Below, piece by piece: positions 24,988-34,351 of a stretch of 64,000 bases of DNA; positions within the stretch are counted from its first letter, which is position 1, and the number at the start of each line of letters is the position of its first letter. The stretch comes from Desulfobacca acetoxidans DSM 11109 (GTDB lineage: Bacteria; Desulfobacterota; Desulfobaccia; Desulfobaccales; Desulfobaccaceae). The position numbers were made by a program, and so were the translations under genes. The notes beneath the pieces are model-generated. The model was given only the letters and a program-made list of their open reading frames with translations, searched no databases and was not told the DNA's origin. The stretch covers positions 1,612,001 through 1,676,000 of the forward strand of contig NC_015388.1 of the NCBI RefSeq assembly GCF_000195295.1, read 5' to 3'.

Positions 24988-25928
24988 TGAGAGGCCTTAC
25001 CCGGCCAGAGACGGCCCTGGTAGGTGCCGCGACGGATAAAAGCCTGTCTGATATCGTGCAGTACGCCCGCTTTGTCCAGACACCAGGCGGGCGCTGCCAG
25101 TTCTTCCGGGTGGGGATCGCCCGTTAAACGATGGATGATCATCTGCGGCGGTAATAATTCGATGACCTCAACTACCAAACTGATGTATTCCTCCCTCAAC
25201 AACGGCCGGTAAATCCCCGTATCATAGAGTTCTGCTAATGGAGTTCCCTTAATGACGTAAACGAGATGCAGCTTAACCCCGTCTACCGGCAAGGTCCCTA
25301 GGAATGTAGCTGTGGCCAACATATCAGCCTTTGATTCTCCGGGTAGACCTAGCATGACGTGCGCCAGCAGATGCACTCCCCGATGGGCTGCCGTGTTTAC
25401 AGCCTTAACAAAGCAAGCTGCGTCGTGGCCGCGATTGATCAGGCGGAGGGTCCGATCATGGGCCGATTGTAGACCTAGCTCGAGCCAGACGAGGTGAGTC
25501 TGGGCCAATGAACCGAGCAGTTTTAGGAGGTCCGGAGATAAGCAATCGGGTCTGGTGCCGATACTCAGACCGACCACCTGCGGAAAGGCCAAGGCCTCGG
25601 CATATAAAGATTGCAGGTGCTCCAGGGGACCGTAGGTGTTAGAAAAACTTTGAAAATAGGCGATAAATTTTCGGGCTTGGTAGCGTCTCCCGAGGCGTAT
25701 CATACCCTCCTGTATCTGTTGAGTGATGGAATGCCCCAGGGCGTGGGCCCCGGTTCCAGACCCTCGGGTGTTGCAATATATACAGCCACCCCAACCCACC
25801 CGGCCATCCCGATTGGGGCAGGTCAGACCGGCGTCCAGAGTAATTTTCTGCACCCGTTCGCCGAATTGAGCGTTCAAAAAGGCAGGCAGACTGCGGTAGG
25901 GATTCTCGGGTGAGAGAGAGAGAGTCAC
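24984..25928 (-). CDS. Radical SAM protein, TIGR01212/YhcC type
   Basis: 314-residue radical SAM protein of the TIGR01212 (YhcC/YtqA) family. The cluster cysteines are widely spaced, Cys37 (LTCPNRDG), Cys49 and Cys52 (GGCIYC), which is a mark of this family. SIGTRPDCL and ELGLQS follow in the barrel. Its reaction is not established. It overlaps both neighbours by 4 bases (ATGA at each side), which shows tight translational coupling with rsmE upstream and the VTT gene downstream. Confidence 0.9.
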   Translation of the reverse strand: MTLSLSPENPYRSLPAFLNAQFGERVQKITLDAGLTCPNRDGRVGWGGCIYCNTRGSGTGAHALGHSITQQIQEGMIRLGRRYQARKFIAYFQSFSNTYGPLEHLQSLYAEALAFPQVVGLSIGTRPDCLSPDLLKLLGSLAQTHLVWLELGLQSAHDRTLRLINRGHDAACFVKAVNTAAHRGVHLLAHVMLGLPGESKADMLATATFLGTLPVDGVKLHLVYVIKGTPLAELYDTGIYRPLLREEYISLVVEVIELLPPQMIIHRLTGDPHPEELAAPAWCLDKAGVLHDIRQAFIRRGTYQGRLWPGKASH

Positions 25929-26710
25929 GGGTTCAGATCGCCCCAGGTATACTGCAATACCGCTACTGCCGCCAGGGCGGCGGTTTCTACCCGCAGCCGT
26001 CGCGGTCCCAACCCTAACAGGTTGAAACCCGCCTGTCGCGCCGTATCTGCTTCGGCTGCGGTAAACCCTCCCTCAGGACCGATAAGGGCCCGGATCGTGC
26101 GAGGACGCGGCCAGGCTGCTAAATCGTGAGGGCGGTGAGCTTGCCGTTGCTCCTCCCAGAACATCAACTTGACCTCTTCCGGTCCGATGAGGGCGTCCGG
26201 AAAATCCACCGGTGGATCGATCTCAGGCAGGATCAACCTCTGAGAAGATTTTAAGGCCTCCTGTGCCAATCGTTGCCAGCGCAGCAGACGCGATTTTTTC
26301 CACCCCCCCGGCCGGACCAGTGAACGGGTAGAGGTAAAGGGGACGAGCCGGTAGATGCCCAATTCCGTGACCTGTCGGATGAGGGAATCGAAGATCTCCG
26401 CTCTTACCAGGGCCAACCCCAGGGTGATTTTAAGACTGGATTCGATTCCGACAGAGAGTTCGTTTAGTAGACGGAGCCGAGCGGCGGTGGGTTCGAGGCT
26501 CAAAATTTCCGCTTCAAAAATCCGACCGCAACCATCTGAAACCTCCACCCGATCTCCTACCGCCAGTCGTACGACTCTGATCAGATGATGGCTTTCTGAA
26601 GGAGATAGAATGACCTCATCTCCCCGAAATTGATTCAGGCCAGCAAAAAACCGCCGCCGCTGCCGCTCTTGATGAAAACGCCCGGGGGGAGGAATTTTGT
26701 CAGCTTTCAT
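25925..26710 (-). CDS. rsmE: 16S rRNA m3U1498 methyltransferase RsmE
   Basis: SPOUT-class methyltransferase that modifies U1498 of 16S rRNA in the 30S subunit. 261 residues with the family segments RRFFAGLNQF, DGCGRIFEAEI, and the knot region LIGPEGGFTAAEAD followed by LGPRRLRVETAALAAV. It lies between prmA (4-base gap) and the radical SAM gene (4-base overlap). The prmA-rsmE pair is a common ribosome-modification pairing. Confidence 0.94.
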   Translation of the reverse strand: MKADKIPPPGRFHQERQRRRFFAGLNQFRGDEVILSPSESHHLIRVVRLAVGDRVEVSDGCGRIFEAEILSLEPTAARLRLLNELSVGIESSLKITLGLALVRAEIFDSLIRQVTELGIYRLVPFTSTRSLVRPGGWKKSRLLRWQRLAQEALKSSQRLILPEIDPPVDFPDALIGPEEVKLMFWEEQRQAHRPHDLAAWPRPRTIRALIGPEGGFTAAEADTARQAGFNLLGLGPRRLRVETAALAAVAVLQYTWGDLNP

Positions 26711-26714
26711 CGGC

Positions 26715-27611
26715 TTACCTGCGCTTCAGAACAAGTACCGCCCAATCATCCTTCAGGTGGGTTTGAACAGATTGCAGCCCTTGAGCCCGAAATCGTTCTT
26801 CCATCTCAGGAAGGTCGGTCTGCAAGAAACCTGAAATGATCATCTGTCCTTCAGGAAGCAGCCTTCCGGCCAAACTTTCGGCCAGGGTCTGTAAATCGGG
26901 TGCGGTCAGGTTGGCAAAGATCAGATCGAACTGTTGACGGATGGCGCTCAGGGGAAGATCCTCGACCCGCATCAAGTCATGAAGCTCATTGAGCAGGATA
27001 TTTTCCCTGGCTGCCGCCAGCGCCTCCGGATCTACATCGATAGCCAATACTCTGGCGCCTAGACGGGCCGCCGCCAACCCGAGGATGCCGGTTCCGGTCC
27101 CGACATCCAAGACCCATCGAGGGGGGTGCTGCGACCAATTATAGGTCACTTCCTCCAGGGCCTTTAAACAGAGCCAGGTGCTGGGATGTCGGCCGGTGCC
27201 GAAAGCCATGCCGGGATAGATGGTCAAGACCACTTCAGGGCCGGTGGAGTTATACTCCTCCCAAGGGGGGCGTATTACAAAACGACCCACGAGGCGGCGT
27301 GCTTTGAAGTGTACCTGCCAGGCACGCTCCCAATCTTCTTCCTCTATGATCTGCTGCTGCAGTTCACCGATCCGATATCCCAAGGCGGCGAGGCGATCCA
27401 GATAGGTAAACAGATCCTGGCGGATATCCGCGGTAAATTCCCCGGCTGGGAGATACGCCCGGATGCCGGCCAACCGAGGCGAACTGTCTATCTCGGCCGC
27501 GTCTTCCAATACCACCCCGCGCCCGCTCCACCCGGTGAGAAAGATCCCCGCTTCTTCCTGAAGGGTTTCGGGCAGCAAGATCCGAATTTCGAGCCATTTC
27601 TGTTTTGGCAT
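26715..27611 (-). CDS. prmA: Ribosomal protein L11 methyltransferase PrmA
   Basis: Class I methyltransferase trimethylating ribosomal protein L11. 298 residues: an N-terminal substrate-recognition domain (MPKQKWLEIRILLPETLQEE), the MAFGTGRHPSTWLCL substrate loop, the SAM motif VLDVGTGTGILGLAAARLGA, and the NLTAP catalytic-site motif of N-methyltransferases. It is the first gene of a compact minus-strand operon that runs through rsmE to the O-methyltransferase. Only a poor ribosome site is seen before the ATG. Confidence 0.94.
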   Translation of the reverse strand: MPKQKWLEIRILLPETLQEEAGIFLTGWSGRGVVLEDAAEIDSSPRLAGIRAYLPAGEFTADIRQDLFTYLDRLAALGYRIGELQQQIIEEEDWERAWQVHFKARRLVGRFVIRPPWEEYNSTGPEVVLTIYPGMAFGTGRHPSTWLCLKALEEVTYNWSQHPPRWVLDVGTGTGILGLAAARLGARVLAIDVDPEALAAARENILLNELHDLMRVEDLPLSAIRQQFDLIFANLTAPDLQTLAESLAGRLLPEGQMIISGFLQTDLPEMEERFRAQGLQSVQTHLKDDWAVLVLKRR

Positions 27612-27852
27612 TGTGTACCCACGGGCTTTTTCTTACAGGGGGGATGAAGGTAAGATTCTTGCCAAACTCACCTAAATGCTACTGTGCAATATTATATCGC
27701 TTGAGAGAAGTAGTTGCAAATGCTTTAGTAGTTCTCAAAATGCAACCGCGCAAGAAGAAAAAGGTCCTGGCTTGGCAGAAAAAAGCGGTCACCTGAATCA
27801 GGATTCCCACGGCCCAACCGAACCGGCTTAAATTTGGCAGATTTAGCAGGAT

Positions 27853-28449
27853 CTAATAATGGTCTGTCTTATCATCGGGTAACCTCTGATTTAACAGTCT
27901 TTCCGGTTGGCGGTAACCGTCTTGTAGTCCCCGGCTCAATGCCTCTAAATATTTCTGGGAAAATGCCAGGAAATGGCCGGTGATGACAAATCCCTGGCGC
28001 ACCATGCTCTCCAGTCTGTCAACCATGGGATTTTTTATGAGCAGAAAGGTATTGCGGTTCAATAACGACTTCGGCCCAGAGAAGCCGCAATAAATGTTAG
28101 GGAAGTTATGCACTAGAATAATCAGTCCACTCTGATCGAGAATGGTCGCCGGGTTATACCTGTTGACATCAGTCCGCAGTTTATCGACAACCTCTCCTTT
28201 GACCAGCAGACTCTTATGCTCCCGGCGCAGGGAGCTCAATTTTTTTTCGATTTCCTCAAGGATATGATTTCGCTGCGAGGGGGAAATTTTATTAAATTGA
28301 TGGAAATGCCCCGGTGGCCAGAAAAAGCTTTCTATAATTTTTTCCGAAGCCGACGTCAGGGTGGGAAAAATAAGACTTGCCAGACAGAATAACACCATGA
28401 TACCCATATATTTGGAAAAGTGATCCTGGCAAAATGTTTTTGGTGACAT
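27853..28449 (-). CDS. Unknown secreted protein
   Basis: 198 residues from the ATG at 28449 (GTGGAG close upstream); a longer frame to 28554 is open but has no extra support. A hydrophobic segment (MGIMVLFCLASLIFPTLTSA) looks like a signal peptide with cleavage near SASE. The mature part is charged and mainly helical: a segment rich in Lys, Glu and Arg (LEEIEKKLSSLRREHKSLL), then ILDQSGLIILVHNFPNIYCG, and a polar C-terminus ending in DDKTDHY. I recognise no family. The single-gene unit has the MBL-fold gene divergent upstream. Confidence 0.55.
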   Translation of the reverse strand: MSPKTFCQDHFSKYMGIMVLFCLASLIFPTLTSASEKIIESFFWPPGHFHQFNKISPSQRNHILEEIEKKLSSLRREHKSLLVKGEVVDKLRTDVNRYNPATILDQSGLIILVHNFPNIYCGFSGPKSLLNRNTFLLIKNPMVDRLESMVRQGFVITGHFLAFSQKYLEALSRGLQDGYRQPERLLNQRLPDDKTDHY

Positions 28450-28549
28450 AAGCTCCACGTGCCGAACAGGAGGCTGAACCGGTGGGCAAGGGGATTTTGA
28501 TCCGAGGAGCATTAATGGGGTGCTTCTAAAATCGGCTCCCACCACTTTT

Positions 28550-28619
28550 GTCATTCTGAGCGTAGCGAAGAATCTAATTCTTCTAACGAGTTGAGATCAT
28601 TTACTTCATTCAGCATGAT
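28550..28619. repeat. Palindromic dispersed repeat (GTCATTCTGAG family), copy 2
   Basis: Starts GTCATTCTGAGCGTAGCGAA and ends near ACTTCATTCAGCATGAT, the inverted counterpart of 4934-5003. It lies in the divergent spacer between the unknown secreted protein and the MBL-fold gene. Confidence 0.65.
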
Positions 28620-28665
28620 AGAAACAGGTGTTTTGTAAAAGGCCTTTATGATATTGATCATATCA

Positions 28666-28671
28666 TATAAT
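28666..28671 (+). promoter_or_regulatory. Candidate -10 box for MBL-fold gene
   Basis: A perfect TATAAT sits 84 bases before the MBL-fold start, inside TGATCA-flanked A/T-rich sequence. No convincing -35 is found at 16-18 bases. Confidence 0.3.
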
Positions 28672-28754
28672 TGATCAGATTGGCCAGGACTTGGGGGTGA
28701 TCTCCAATGATTGGCGATCTTTAACATTTCGGGCGGCTTCTAGTTAAAATACCT

Positions 28755-29861
28755 ATGTTTTATTATCTGTTAAAGTTAATCAAAAAGCGAGTCGCGTTTG
28801 GCATGTTTCTGCGATTCGGCCTGGCAAGTCTTGGATTGGCTGTGGCCGTTGTCCAGGTTTGGTCCCAAGAGTCAGAGATACCTCAACATCATGTGCCAGG
28901 GGGTTTTCGTAATCTGCACATCGACAATCAGGGGCGCCGATGGGACTTTTTTCGTTGGCGTCTGGGCCTGGGTCCCAAAGAGGCGCCGGCCTTCGGATCA
29001 GAGTCGGTCCTTCCCTATCGACCAGAGGTAGTCTCGCCGGATCTTAATTGTTTGAACCACGCTGATCCTAAAACTATCCAGATCACCTGGATCGGCCATA
29101 GTACCTTTCTGATTCAGGTTGCCGGACTCAACCTTCTCACTGATCCGATATTCAGTGAGCGTGCTTCTCCGGTGAGTTTTGCCGGAAGTCGTCGGCAGGC
29201 GCCGCTCCCCTTGAGATTGGAGGACCTGCCTCCCATTCAGGCCACCGTGATCAGCCACAATCACTACGATCACCTGGACCGGCCCACAGTTACCCGGCTT
29301 GGAGGCGGGGTCAGGTTTTTTGTACCGCTAGGTTTGGCCGAATGGTTTCGGGAAGCAAATCTGCCTCAGGTTACTGAACTGGATTGGTGGCAGTCAGCCG
29401 AATTTGGACCGATACGTTTCCATTGCGTTCCGGCCCAGCATTTTTCGATGCGGACGCCTTTTGACGCCTATGAAGTTCTTTGGGCCGGTTGGGTGCTATC
29501 GACGCCAGTCGGAAAGATCTATTTTGCCGGAGATACCGGCTATTCCCCGGATTTTCGAGAGATCGGCAGACGATTCGGCCCCATGCGCCTGGCCTTGATA
29601 CCTATCGGCGGTTATATGCCCCGCTGGTTTATGCGGCCTGTGCACATCGATCCCGAAGAAGCAGTACGGGTGCATCAAGATGTCCGATCGCAACAATCTA
29701 TCGGCATGCACTGGGGTACGTTTAAATTAACCGACGAACCCCAGGCTGAACCACCGATCTTGTTGCGTCAAGCATTACAAAAAGTAAACATACCTCCGGA
29801 TAAATTTATCGTCCTGCGGTTTGGCGAGACTCTTGTATTGCAGCCAAGCCCGGAAAGATAG
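28755..29861 (+). CDS. MBL-fold hydrolase (NAPE-PLD/UlaG-like)
   Basis: 368-residue metallo-beta-lactamase-fold enzyme. Metal site residues: HNHYDHLD (His168, His170, Asp172, His173), a later FAGDTGYS with the bridging Asp, and IGMHWGTF. The layout WIGHSTFLIQ...LTDPIFSERASP matches the NAPE-phospholipase D/UlaG-like subgroup. An N-terminal hydrophobic stretch (LRFGLASLGLAVAVVQV) suggests export or membrane anchoring. The substrate is unknown; phosphodiester or lactone compounds are typical of the subgroup. The following cysteine-rich gene starts 10 bases later, so they may share a transcript. Confidence 0.85.
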   Translation: MFYYLLKLIKKRVAFGMFLRFGLASLGLAVAVVQVWSQESEIPQHHVPGGFRNLHIDNQGRRWDFFRWRLGLGPKEAPAFGSESVLPYRPEVVSPDLNCLNHADPKTIQITWIGHSTFLIQVAGLNLLTDPIFSERASPVSFAGSRRQAPLPLRLEDLPPIQATVISHNHYDHLDRPTVTRLGGGVRFFVPLGLAEWFREANLPQVTELDWWQSAEFGPIRFHCVPAQHFSMRTPFDAYEVLWAGWVLSTPVGKIYFAGDTGYSPDFREIGRRFGPMRLALIPIGGYMPRWFMRPVHIDPEEAVRVHQDVRSQQSIGMHWGTFKLTDEPQAEPPILLRQALQKVNIPPDKFIVLRFGETLVLQPSPER

Positions 29862-29870
29862 GGATGCTTT

Positions 29871-30395
29871 TTGTCTGAGAGAAGCATACAACGCAATCTC
29901 AAGATAGCCCGAGGTCTGTTCTTGGCCTACGGTCTCCAGGTGGGCCAAGACAGGCACTTAAAAGAGCTGTTTAAACGCTATCGGGAAGCGATCCATCATA
30001 CCGGTGAGGCGATGCAGCGATTGGGCGTGACCGAAGCCTGCACCCGTTGTGCCCTGGAGGGGATGGGCAGTTGCTGTTTCGCCGGGGTGGAAAACAACTA
30101 TGACGCCGTTTTGCTATTCATCAATCTCTTCTTCGGGTGTGAGCTCACGGAGTCACCAGAGATTGCGGGAAAATGTTTATTTGTCGGCAAGGAGGGATGT
30201 AAACTGGTGGCCCGGCATTACTACTGTCTGCGCTTCTTCTGCGATGAGCTCAGAGCGGCATTGGGTTCGGCCGGCGTCGGGTGTCTTAACGAAACTATCG
30301 GACGGGAGCTTGGGCTAGGTCTGGAACTGGAGCACGGTTTGCGGCAGTTTTGGCGCCGCCTGCAAAGAGACAACTTTCTGGCCGGGAGGTCTTGA
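29871..30395 (+). CDS. Cysteine-rich YkgJ-like metal-binding protein
   Basis: 174 residues, starting with TTG at 29871 (a GGGA lies just before; no ATG in frame). Ten cysteines form two clusters: CTRCALEGMGSCC (57, 60, 68, 69) and CLFVGKEGCKL followed by YYCLRFFC (102, 110, 119, 124), plus Cys90 and Cys138. The spacing resembles the YkgJ/CxxCxxxCC family, annotated as putative zinc- or iron-binding; that link is my reading, not a search. The N-terminal helices are charged and there is no signal peptide, so it is cytoplasmic. It directly follows the MBL-fold gene. Confidence 0.6.
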   Translation: MSERSIQRNLKIARGLFLAYGLQVGQDRHLKELFKRYREAIHHTGEAMQRLGVTEACTRCALEGMGSCCFAGVENNYDAVLLFINLFFGCELTESPEIAGKCLFVGKEGCKLVARHYYCLRFFCDELRAALGSAGVGCLNETIGRELGLGLELEHGLRQFWRRLQRDNFLAGRS

Positions 30396-30444
30396 GCGGG
30401 GGAGGAGAGGTTGCCTTCTAAATCAGCCTCTCCTTGCTGGTAGG

Positions 30445-30858
30445 TCAATCAATAAAGACCACCAGCTTTTGGCGCAATTCCGGCGGTAGGGGGACCGGTT
30501 TTCCGGAAAAATCGATGCTAATGGTGGTCAACCGGACTTCTGTGGCCAACTTCCTGGTAGCGGTCAGGAAGAGTTGCTGCTGAAACTGCACGCCGCGGCT
30601 TTTGAGCGACGGAATAACGGTAATAATGTCGATCTGATCATCATACCGGACTGGTTGGCGATAGCGGCAATGGGCTTCAACGACTGCCAGGTGTATCTGG
30701 CGAGCGACCAACTCGGGGTAGCCAAAACCTAGATCCCGCAGGAGCTGTTCTCGGGCCAGTTCGAAAAGGTGAAAATAATTTCCGTGATACACGGCCTGGC
30801 CCATGTCAACTTCAAATAATGGAATTCGATATGAAAATCGATGTCCTTTTCCCGCCAT
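30445..30858 (-). CDS. Acyl-CoA thioesterase, YbgC/FadM type
   Basis: 137-residue single hot-dog-fold thioesterase. The active-site motif is FEVDMGQAVYHGNYFHLFELAR with catalytic Asp18, His-Asn-Tyr spacing and a downstream Glu, as in YbgC/4-hydroxybenzoyl-CoA thioesterases. Substrate chain length cannot be told. A single-gene unit, convergent with the YkgJ-like gene and just downstream of the alpha-operon terminator region. Length is normal. Confidence 0.88.
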   Translation of the reverse strand: MAGKGHRFSYRIPLFEVDMGQAVYHGNYFHLFELAREQLLRDLGFGYPELVARQIHLAVVEAHCRYRQPVRYDDQIDIITVIPSLKSRGVQFQQQLFLTATRKLATEVRLTTISIDFSGKPVPLPPELRQKLVVFID

Positions 30859-30889
30859 ATCTCACACGCAGCGCCTAGTCGGGGGGCAG

Positions 30890-30923
30890 AAAAAAGCAGA
30901 GCGAGAGGGTTACCGCCTCCCGC
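30890..30923 (-). terminator. Terminator of the ribosomal superoperon
   Basis: On the minus strand, just after rplQ: stem GCGGGAGG / CCTCTCGC (8 bp with one G-U), loop CGGTAAC, then TCTGC and TTTTTT. An outer pairing AGCAGA / TCTGCT can extend it. It fits the end of the 33-kb ribosomal gene run. Confidence 0.6.
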
Positions 30924-30945
30924 CAGAAGTGATTCACCATTCTGC

Positions 30946-31347
30946 TTATTGTGCCGCGGCCTTGGCTTTTTTGGTCCTCTTGATCTTTTCCGGACGTCCT
31001 AGCAGTTCGATGACCGAAATGGGGGCTGCGTCTCCCAATCGCAATCCTTTGGGTATGATGCGGGTATAACCACCGGACCGTTCCACATAGCGTTCCCGCA
31101 GTTCACTGAAAAGTTTGAACACCACGTCCTTGGATCGGACTACGGCCAGGGCCTGGCGGCGGGCATGGAGATCATTCTTTTTGGCCAGAGTGATCATCTG
31201 TTCCGCCAGTTGGCGCAATTCCTTGGCCTTGGCGGCGGTAGTCTCCAAACGTTCATGTTCGAGCAGCGAAGTGACCAGGTTGCGCATCATCGCTAAACGG
31301 TGTTCTTTGGTCCGGGAAAGTTGTCTCCCAGCTCTGCGGTGCCTCAT
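30946..31347 (-). CDS. rplQ: Ribosomal protein L17
   Basis: 133-residue large-subunit protein at the tunnel exit region. Opening [17 protein letters not shown] and the [18 protein letters not shown] stretch are characteristic; a C-terminal Lys/Ala tail follows the [12 protein letters not shown] segment. Its ATG overlaps the rpoA stop by 4 bases. It is the last gene of the superoperon before the terminator-like hairpin. Confidence 0.97.
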   Translation of the reverse strand: MRHRRAGRQLSRTKEHRLAMMRNLVTSLLEHERLETTAAKAKELRQLAEQMITLAKKNDLHARRQALAVVRSKDVVFKLFSELRERYVERSGGYTRIIPKGLRLGDAAPISVIELLGRPEKIKRTKKAKAAAQ

Positions 31348-32354
31348 GACAAACCTTCCTTTCCTTCCGGGACGCCTTCCCGGGGGGGAAAATTTTCCAA
31401 TTTCATGCCCAGGTTGAGTCCCATTTCCGATAAAATTTCCTTGATTTCATTGAGGGATTTACGGCCGAAGTTCTTGGTTTTCAGCATCTCGGCTTCGCTC
31501 TTTTGCACTAATTCGCCGATAAAACGGATATTGGCATTTTTCAGACAGTTGGCGGAACGTACCGAAAGCTCCAGTTCGTTGACCGGTCGAAAGAGATTTT
31601 CGTTGAGTCGGCTGATTTCGGTGGCCGGTTTTTCCTCTGTTTCCTCACAAGGTTCTTCAAAGTTGATAAAGATAGTAAGCTGTTCTTTAAGAATCTTGGC
31701 GGCGAGGGCCACGGCGTCTTCGGGGCTGACGCTGCCATCGGTCCAGACCTCCAGAGTCAATTTGTCATAATCCGTCTGTTGACCGACGCGTGCCTGCGTC
31801 ACGATATGGTTGACCTTACGGATAGGGGAAAAGATGGCATCGACAGGGATGGTGCCGATAGACTGTCCCTCTTGCTTATTTTCTTCGGCCGGTCGGTAGC
31901 CTTTGCCGGATTTGACCGTGGCCTCAATAAATAATTCGCCGTCTCGAGCCAACGTGGCAATATGGCTGTCGGGGTTTAAAATCTCAATGGTGCCGTCGGT
32001 CTTGAAAGCGCCGGCTGTAACTTCCCCTTCTTCCCTGGCCTCGAGGTAAATAACTTTCTCTTCTTGAGAGTGCATCTTAAAGCGGACTGCTTTAAGATTC
32101 AAAATAACCTCGGTGACGTCTTCAATAACCCCGGGTATGGGAGAAAATTCGTGATGAATCCCCTTGATCTTTACCGAGGTGATTGCAGTGCCCCTGAGTG
32201 AGGAAAGCAAGACGCGGCGCAGGGCATTGCCCAAGGTAGCCCCAAACCCTCGTTCTAGGGGTTCACAGGTAAACTTCCCGTAAAAACGGTTATGTGTATC
32301 GGGATCGATCTCTAGCTTTTTTGGTCTAATCAAGTCGGTCCAGTTCTTGTGCAT
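31344..32354 (-). CDS. rpoA: RNA polymerase alpha subunit
   Basis: 336-residue alpha subunit. The N-terminal assembly domain has [20 protein letters not shown] and [12 protein letters not shown]; a Glu-rich linker (about residues 235-255) precedes the C-terminal domain that binds UP elements and activators ([31 protein letters not shown]). Start 32354 is chosen because GAGGAGAGCG lies just before; the open frame extends 39 codons upstream without resemblance to the family. It precedes and overlaps rplQ. Confidence 0.97.
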   Translation of the reverse strand: MHKNWTDLIRPKKLEIDPDTHNRFYGKFTCEPLERGFGATLGNALRRVLLSSLRGTAITSVKIKGIHHEFSPIPGVIEDVTEVILNLKAVRFKMHSQEEKVIYLEAREEGEVTAGAFKTDGTIEILNPDSHIATLARDGELFIEATVKSGKGYRPAEENKQEGQSIGTIPVDAIFSPIRKVNHIVTQARVGQQTDYDKLTLEVWTDGSVSPEDAVALAAKILKEQLTIFINFEEPCEETEEKPATEISRLNENLFRPVNELELSVRSANCLKNANIRFIGELVQKSEAEMLKTKNFGRKSLNEIKEILSEMGLNLGMKLENFPPREGVPEGKEGLS

Positions 32355-32477
32355 TCGCTCTCCTCGGCACAAAAACCATGTTCTGGTTTTTAGCTTCTCC
32401 TGAACATCGTGGTGTTGTGAAAGGTTCGTTTTAAAAAGGAGGGTTCTCCTGGCGGAGAGGCGCGAAACCAAAACGAA

Positions 32478-33104
32478 TTATTTTGAATATAACTCGACGA
32501 TAAGATGTTCCTGAATCGGCATCGTGACGTCCTCTCGCGATGGCATCAAACGAATAATGCCGCGGAAATTTTCTGTATCGACTTCTAACCATTGGGGAAT
32601 TCCCCGCCGGGCGACTGCTCCCAGGGCTTCGGCGATCTGCAGAATTTTACGACTTTTCTCTTTTAACTCAATAGTATCACCAACATTGACCAGGTACGAG
32701 GGGATGTTGATTTTTTTGCCATTGACCAGAAAATGGTTGTGGCGTACTAGTTGACGGGCTTGGGCCCGGGAATTGGCGAAGCCCAGACGATAAACGACAT
32801 TGTCGAGGCGACGTTCCAAGAGAGTTAACAGATTGGCGCCGGTGATGCCTTTCTGCCGGTCGGCGGCGGCAAAATAGCTGCGAAACTGTTTTTCCAACAG
32901 GCCATACATGCGCCGGACTTTCTGTTTTTCGCGCAACTGAATGCCGAAATCAGAGAATTTTGCCCGACCTTGCCCGTGTTGACCCGGTGGATAGCTATGG
33001 CGTTCAAAGGCGCACTTATCGGTGTAGCAGCGATCCCCTTTAAGAAATAATTTCATTCTTTCCCGCCGGCAGAGCCGACAGACTGATTCGCGATACCTGG
33101 CCAA
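32478..33104 (-). CDS. rpsD: Ribosomal protein S4 (zinc-binding form)
   Basis: 208-residue primary 16S-binding protein. The N-terminus has Cys9, Cys12, Cys26 and Cys31 ([18 protein letters not shown]), the zinc-binding C+ form. The S4 RNA-binding domain follows ([24 protein letters not shown]). In many bacteria S4 represses the alpha operon by binding its leader; I see no clear pseudoknot to prove that here. Sits between rpsK and rpoA in the standard order. Confidence 0.97.
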   Translation of the reverse strand: MARYRESVCRLCRRERMKLFLKGDRCYTDKCAFERHSYPPGQHGQGRAKFSDFGIQLREKQKVRRMYGLLEKQFRSYFAAADRQKGITGANLLTLLERRLDNVVYRLGFANSRAQARQLVRHNHFLVNGKKINIPSYLVNVGDTIELKEKSRKILQIAEALGAVARRGIPQWLEVDTENFRGIIRLMPSREDVTMPIQEHLIVELYSK

Positions 33105-33190
33105 TTATCACCTCATCATCTAAAGGTTATTATTGTTATAAAACAGCAAAACAGACGAGACCCTCGTTTAAACTTGTACCCTCTGCTACC

Positions 33191-33586
33191 CTAAACCCGA
33201 CGCCGCTTTGGCGGCCGGCAGCCATTATGGGGGATAGGGGTGACGTCCCTGATCAGATTGATGGTGAATCCGGCGACCTGAAGGGCTCGAATAGCCGCTT
33301 CCCGACCGGCGCCGGGACCTTTGACGAAGACGTCAATTGTCCGCATTCCTTGTTCCATAGCCTTTTTGGCGGCATCTTCGGCGGCCAGTTGTGCCGCAAA
33401 GGGGGTGCTTTTGCGCGAACCCTTGAATCCCTGGATTCCGGAGGAAGACCAGGATACTACATTGCCGGCCGGATCGGTAATGGTGACAATGGTGTTATTA
33501 AAAGTGGATTGGATGTGCGCTACGCCTGTGGGGATATTTTTTTTCTCTTTTTTCTTTTTGACTCCCCGGCGAGTTACTTTAGCCAT
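33191..33586 (-). CDS. rpsK: Ribosomal protein S11
   Basis: 131-residue platform protein of the small subunit. [19 protein letters not shown] and the C-terminal [16 protein letters not shown] are typical. The N-terminus is extended with a Lys-rich stretch ([11 protein letters not shown]), a common variant. It starts 9 bases after rpsM. Confidence 0.97.
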   Translation of the reverse strand: MAKVTRRGVKKKKEKKNIPTGVAHIQSTFNNTIVTITDPAGNVVSWSSSGIQGFKGSRKSTPFAAQLAAEDAAKKAMEQGMRTIDVFVKGPGAGREAAIRALQVAGFTINLIRDVTPIPHNGCRPPKRRRV

Positions 33587-33595
33587 GATAACTCC

Positions 33596-33970
33596 TTACG
33601 CTTTTTTCCGCTTGCCGACGACCGAACGGCGAGGGCCTTTTCGGGTGCGGGCATTGGTATGGGTTCGTTGTCCGCGAACCGGCAGTGATTTCCTATGCCG
33701 CAGACCGCGGTAGCAGCCGATATCCATGAGTCTCTTAATATTCATGGAAATTTCTCGGCGTAAATCACCTTCCACTTTGTGGTGGGCGTCGATGACGTTG
33801 CGGATGCGGGTGAGTTCAGCGTCAGTTAAATTATCCGATTTCGTGCTACCGTCAACTTCGGCAACCTGGAGGATTTTTTGCGCTGTGGTACGGCCGATGC
33901 CGTAGATATACGTCAGTGCGATTTCCATCCGTTTATTGCGAGGCAAATCCACCCCTGAGATTCTGGCCAA
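33596..33970 (-). CDS. rpsM: Ribosomal protein S13
   Basis: 124-residue head protein contacting the P-site tRNA and bridging to the large subunit. [20 protein letters not shown], the helix-hairpin-helix [13 protein letters not shown], and the basic tail [16 protein letters not shown] are the family marks. It lies 14 bases after rpmJ at the start of the alpha-operon part. Confidence 0.97.
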   Translation of the reverse strand: MARISGVDLPRNKRMEIALTYIYGIGRTTAQKILQVAEVDGSTKSDNLTDAELTRIRNVIDAHHKVEGDLRREISMNIKRLMDIGCYRGLRHRKSLPVRGQRTHTNARTRKGPRRSVVGKRKKA

Positions 33971-33984
33971 CTTCCTTCCCCCTT

Positions 33985-34098
33985 TTATCCCTGGCGCTGC
34001 TTATGCTTTGGATTTTCACAGATCACCCGTACCACGCCTTTTCGCCGGATGATCTTGCATTTGCTGCAGATTCGCTTAACTGAAGCTTTAACTTTCAT
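33985..34098 (-). CDS. rpmJ: Ribosomal protein L36 (zinc-binding form)
   Basis: A 37-codon gene easily missed because of its size. The product starts [15 protein letters not shown] and carries the zinc ribbon Cys11, Cys14, Cys27, His32 with a basic tail ending KHKQRQG. Its place between infA (34-base gap) and rpsM is the normal one, and the length matches L36 exactly. Zinc ligands are all present, so this is the C+ form rather than the zinc-free paralogue. Confidence 0.96.
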   Translation of the reverse strand: MKVKASVKRICSKCKIIRRKGVVRVICENPKHKQRQG

Positions 34099-34132
34099 GC
34101 TAGTGTCCTTTTCCGGGAACAATTCGAGAGGG

Positions 34133-34351
34133 TTATTTAGCCCGATAAGTAATGCGTCCCCGGTTTAAATCATAAGGAGAAAGTTCTACTGTGACTCTAT
34201 CTCCGGGTAATATCTTGATATAATGCATCCGCATTTTGCCGGATATGTGCGCCAATACCCTATGACCATTCTCTAATTCCACCCGAAACATGGCATTGGG
34301 CAACGGTTCAATGACGGTGCCTTCCACTTCGATAGCTTCTTCTTTGGGCAT
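34133..34351 (-). CDS. infA: Translation initiation factor IF-1
   Basis: 72-residue OB-fold protein that occupies the 30S A site in initiation. The sequence [20 protein letters not shown] followed by [20 protein letters not shown] and [18 protein letters not shown] is diagnostic. It lies after a 448-base gap from map, so it may start its own transcript with rpmJ and the alpha genes. Confidence 0.97.
   Translation of the reverse strand: MPKEEAIEVEGTVIEPLPNAMFRVELENGHRVLAHISGKMRMHYIKILPGDRVTVELSPYDLNRGRITYRAK

Noticed and set aside
30398-30444. Bidirectional terminator between the YkgJ-like and thioesterase genes (GGAGAGG / CCTCTCC)
   Set aside because: The 7-bp stem has a 16-base loop and no T run on either side.
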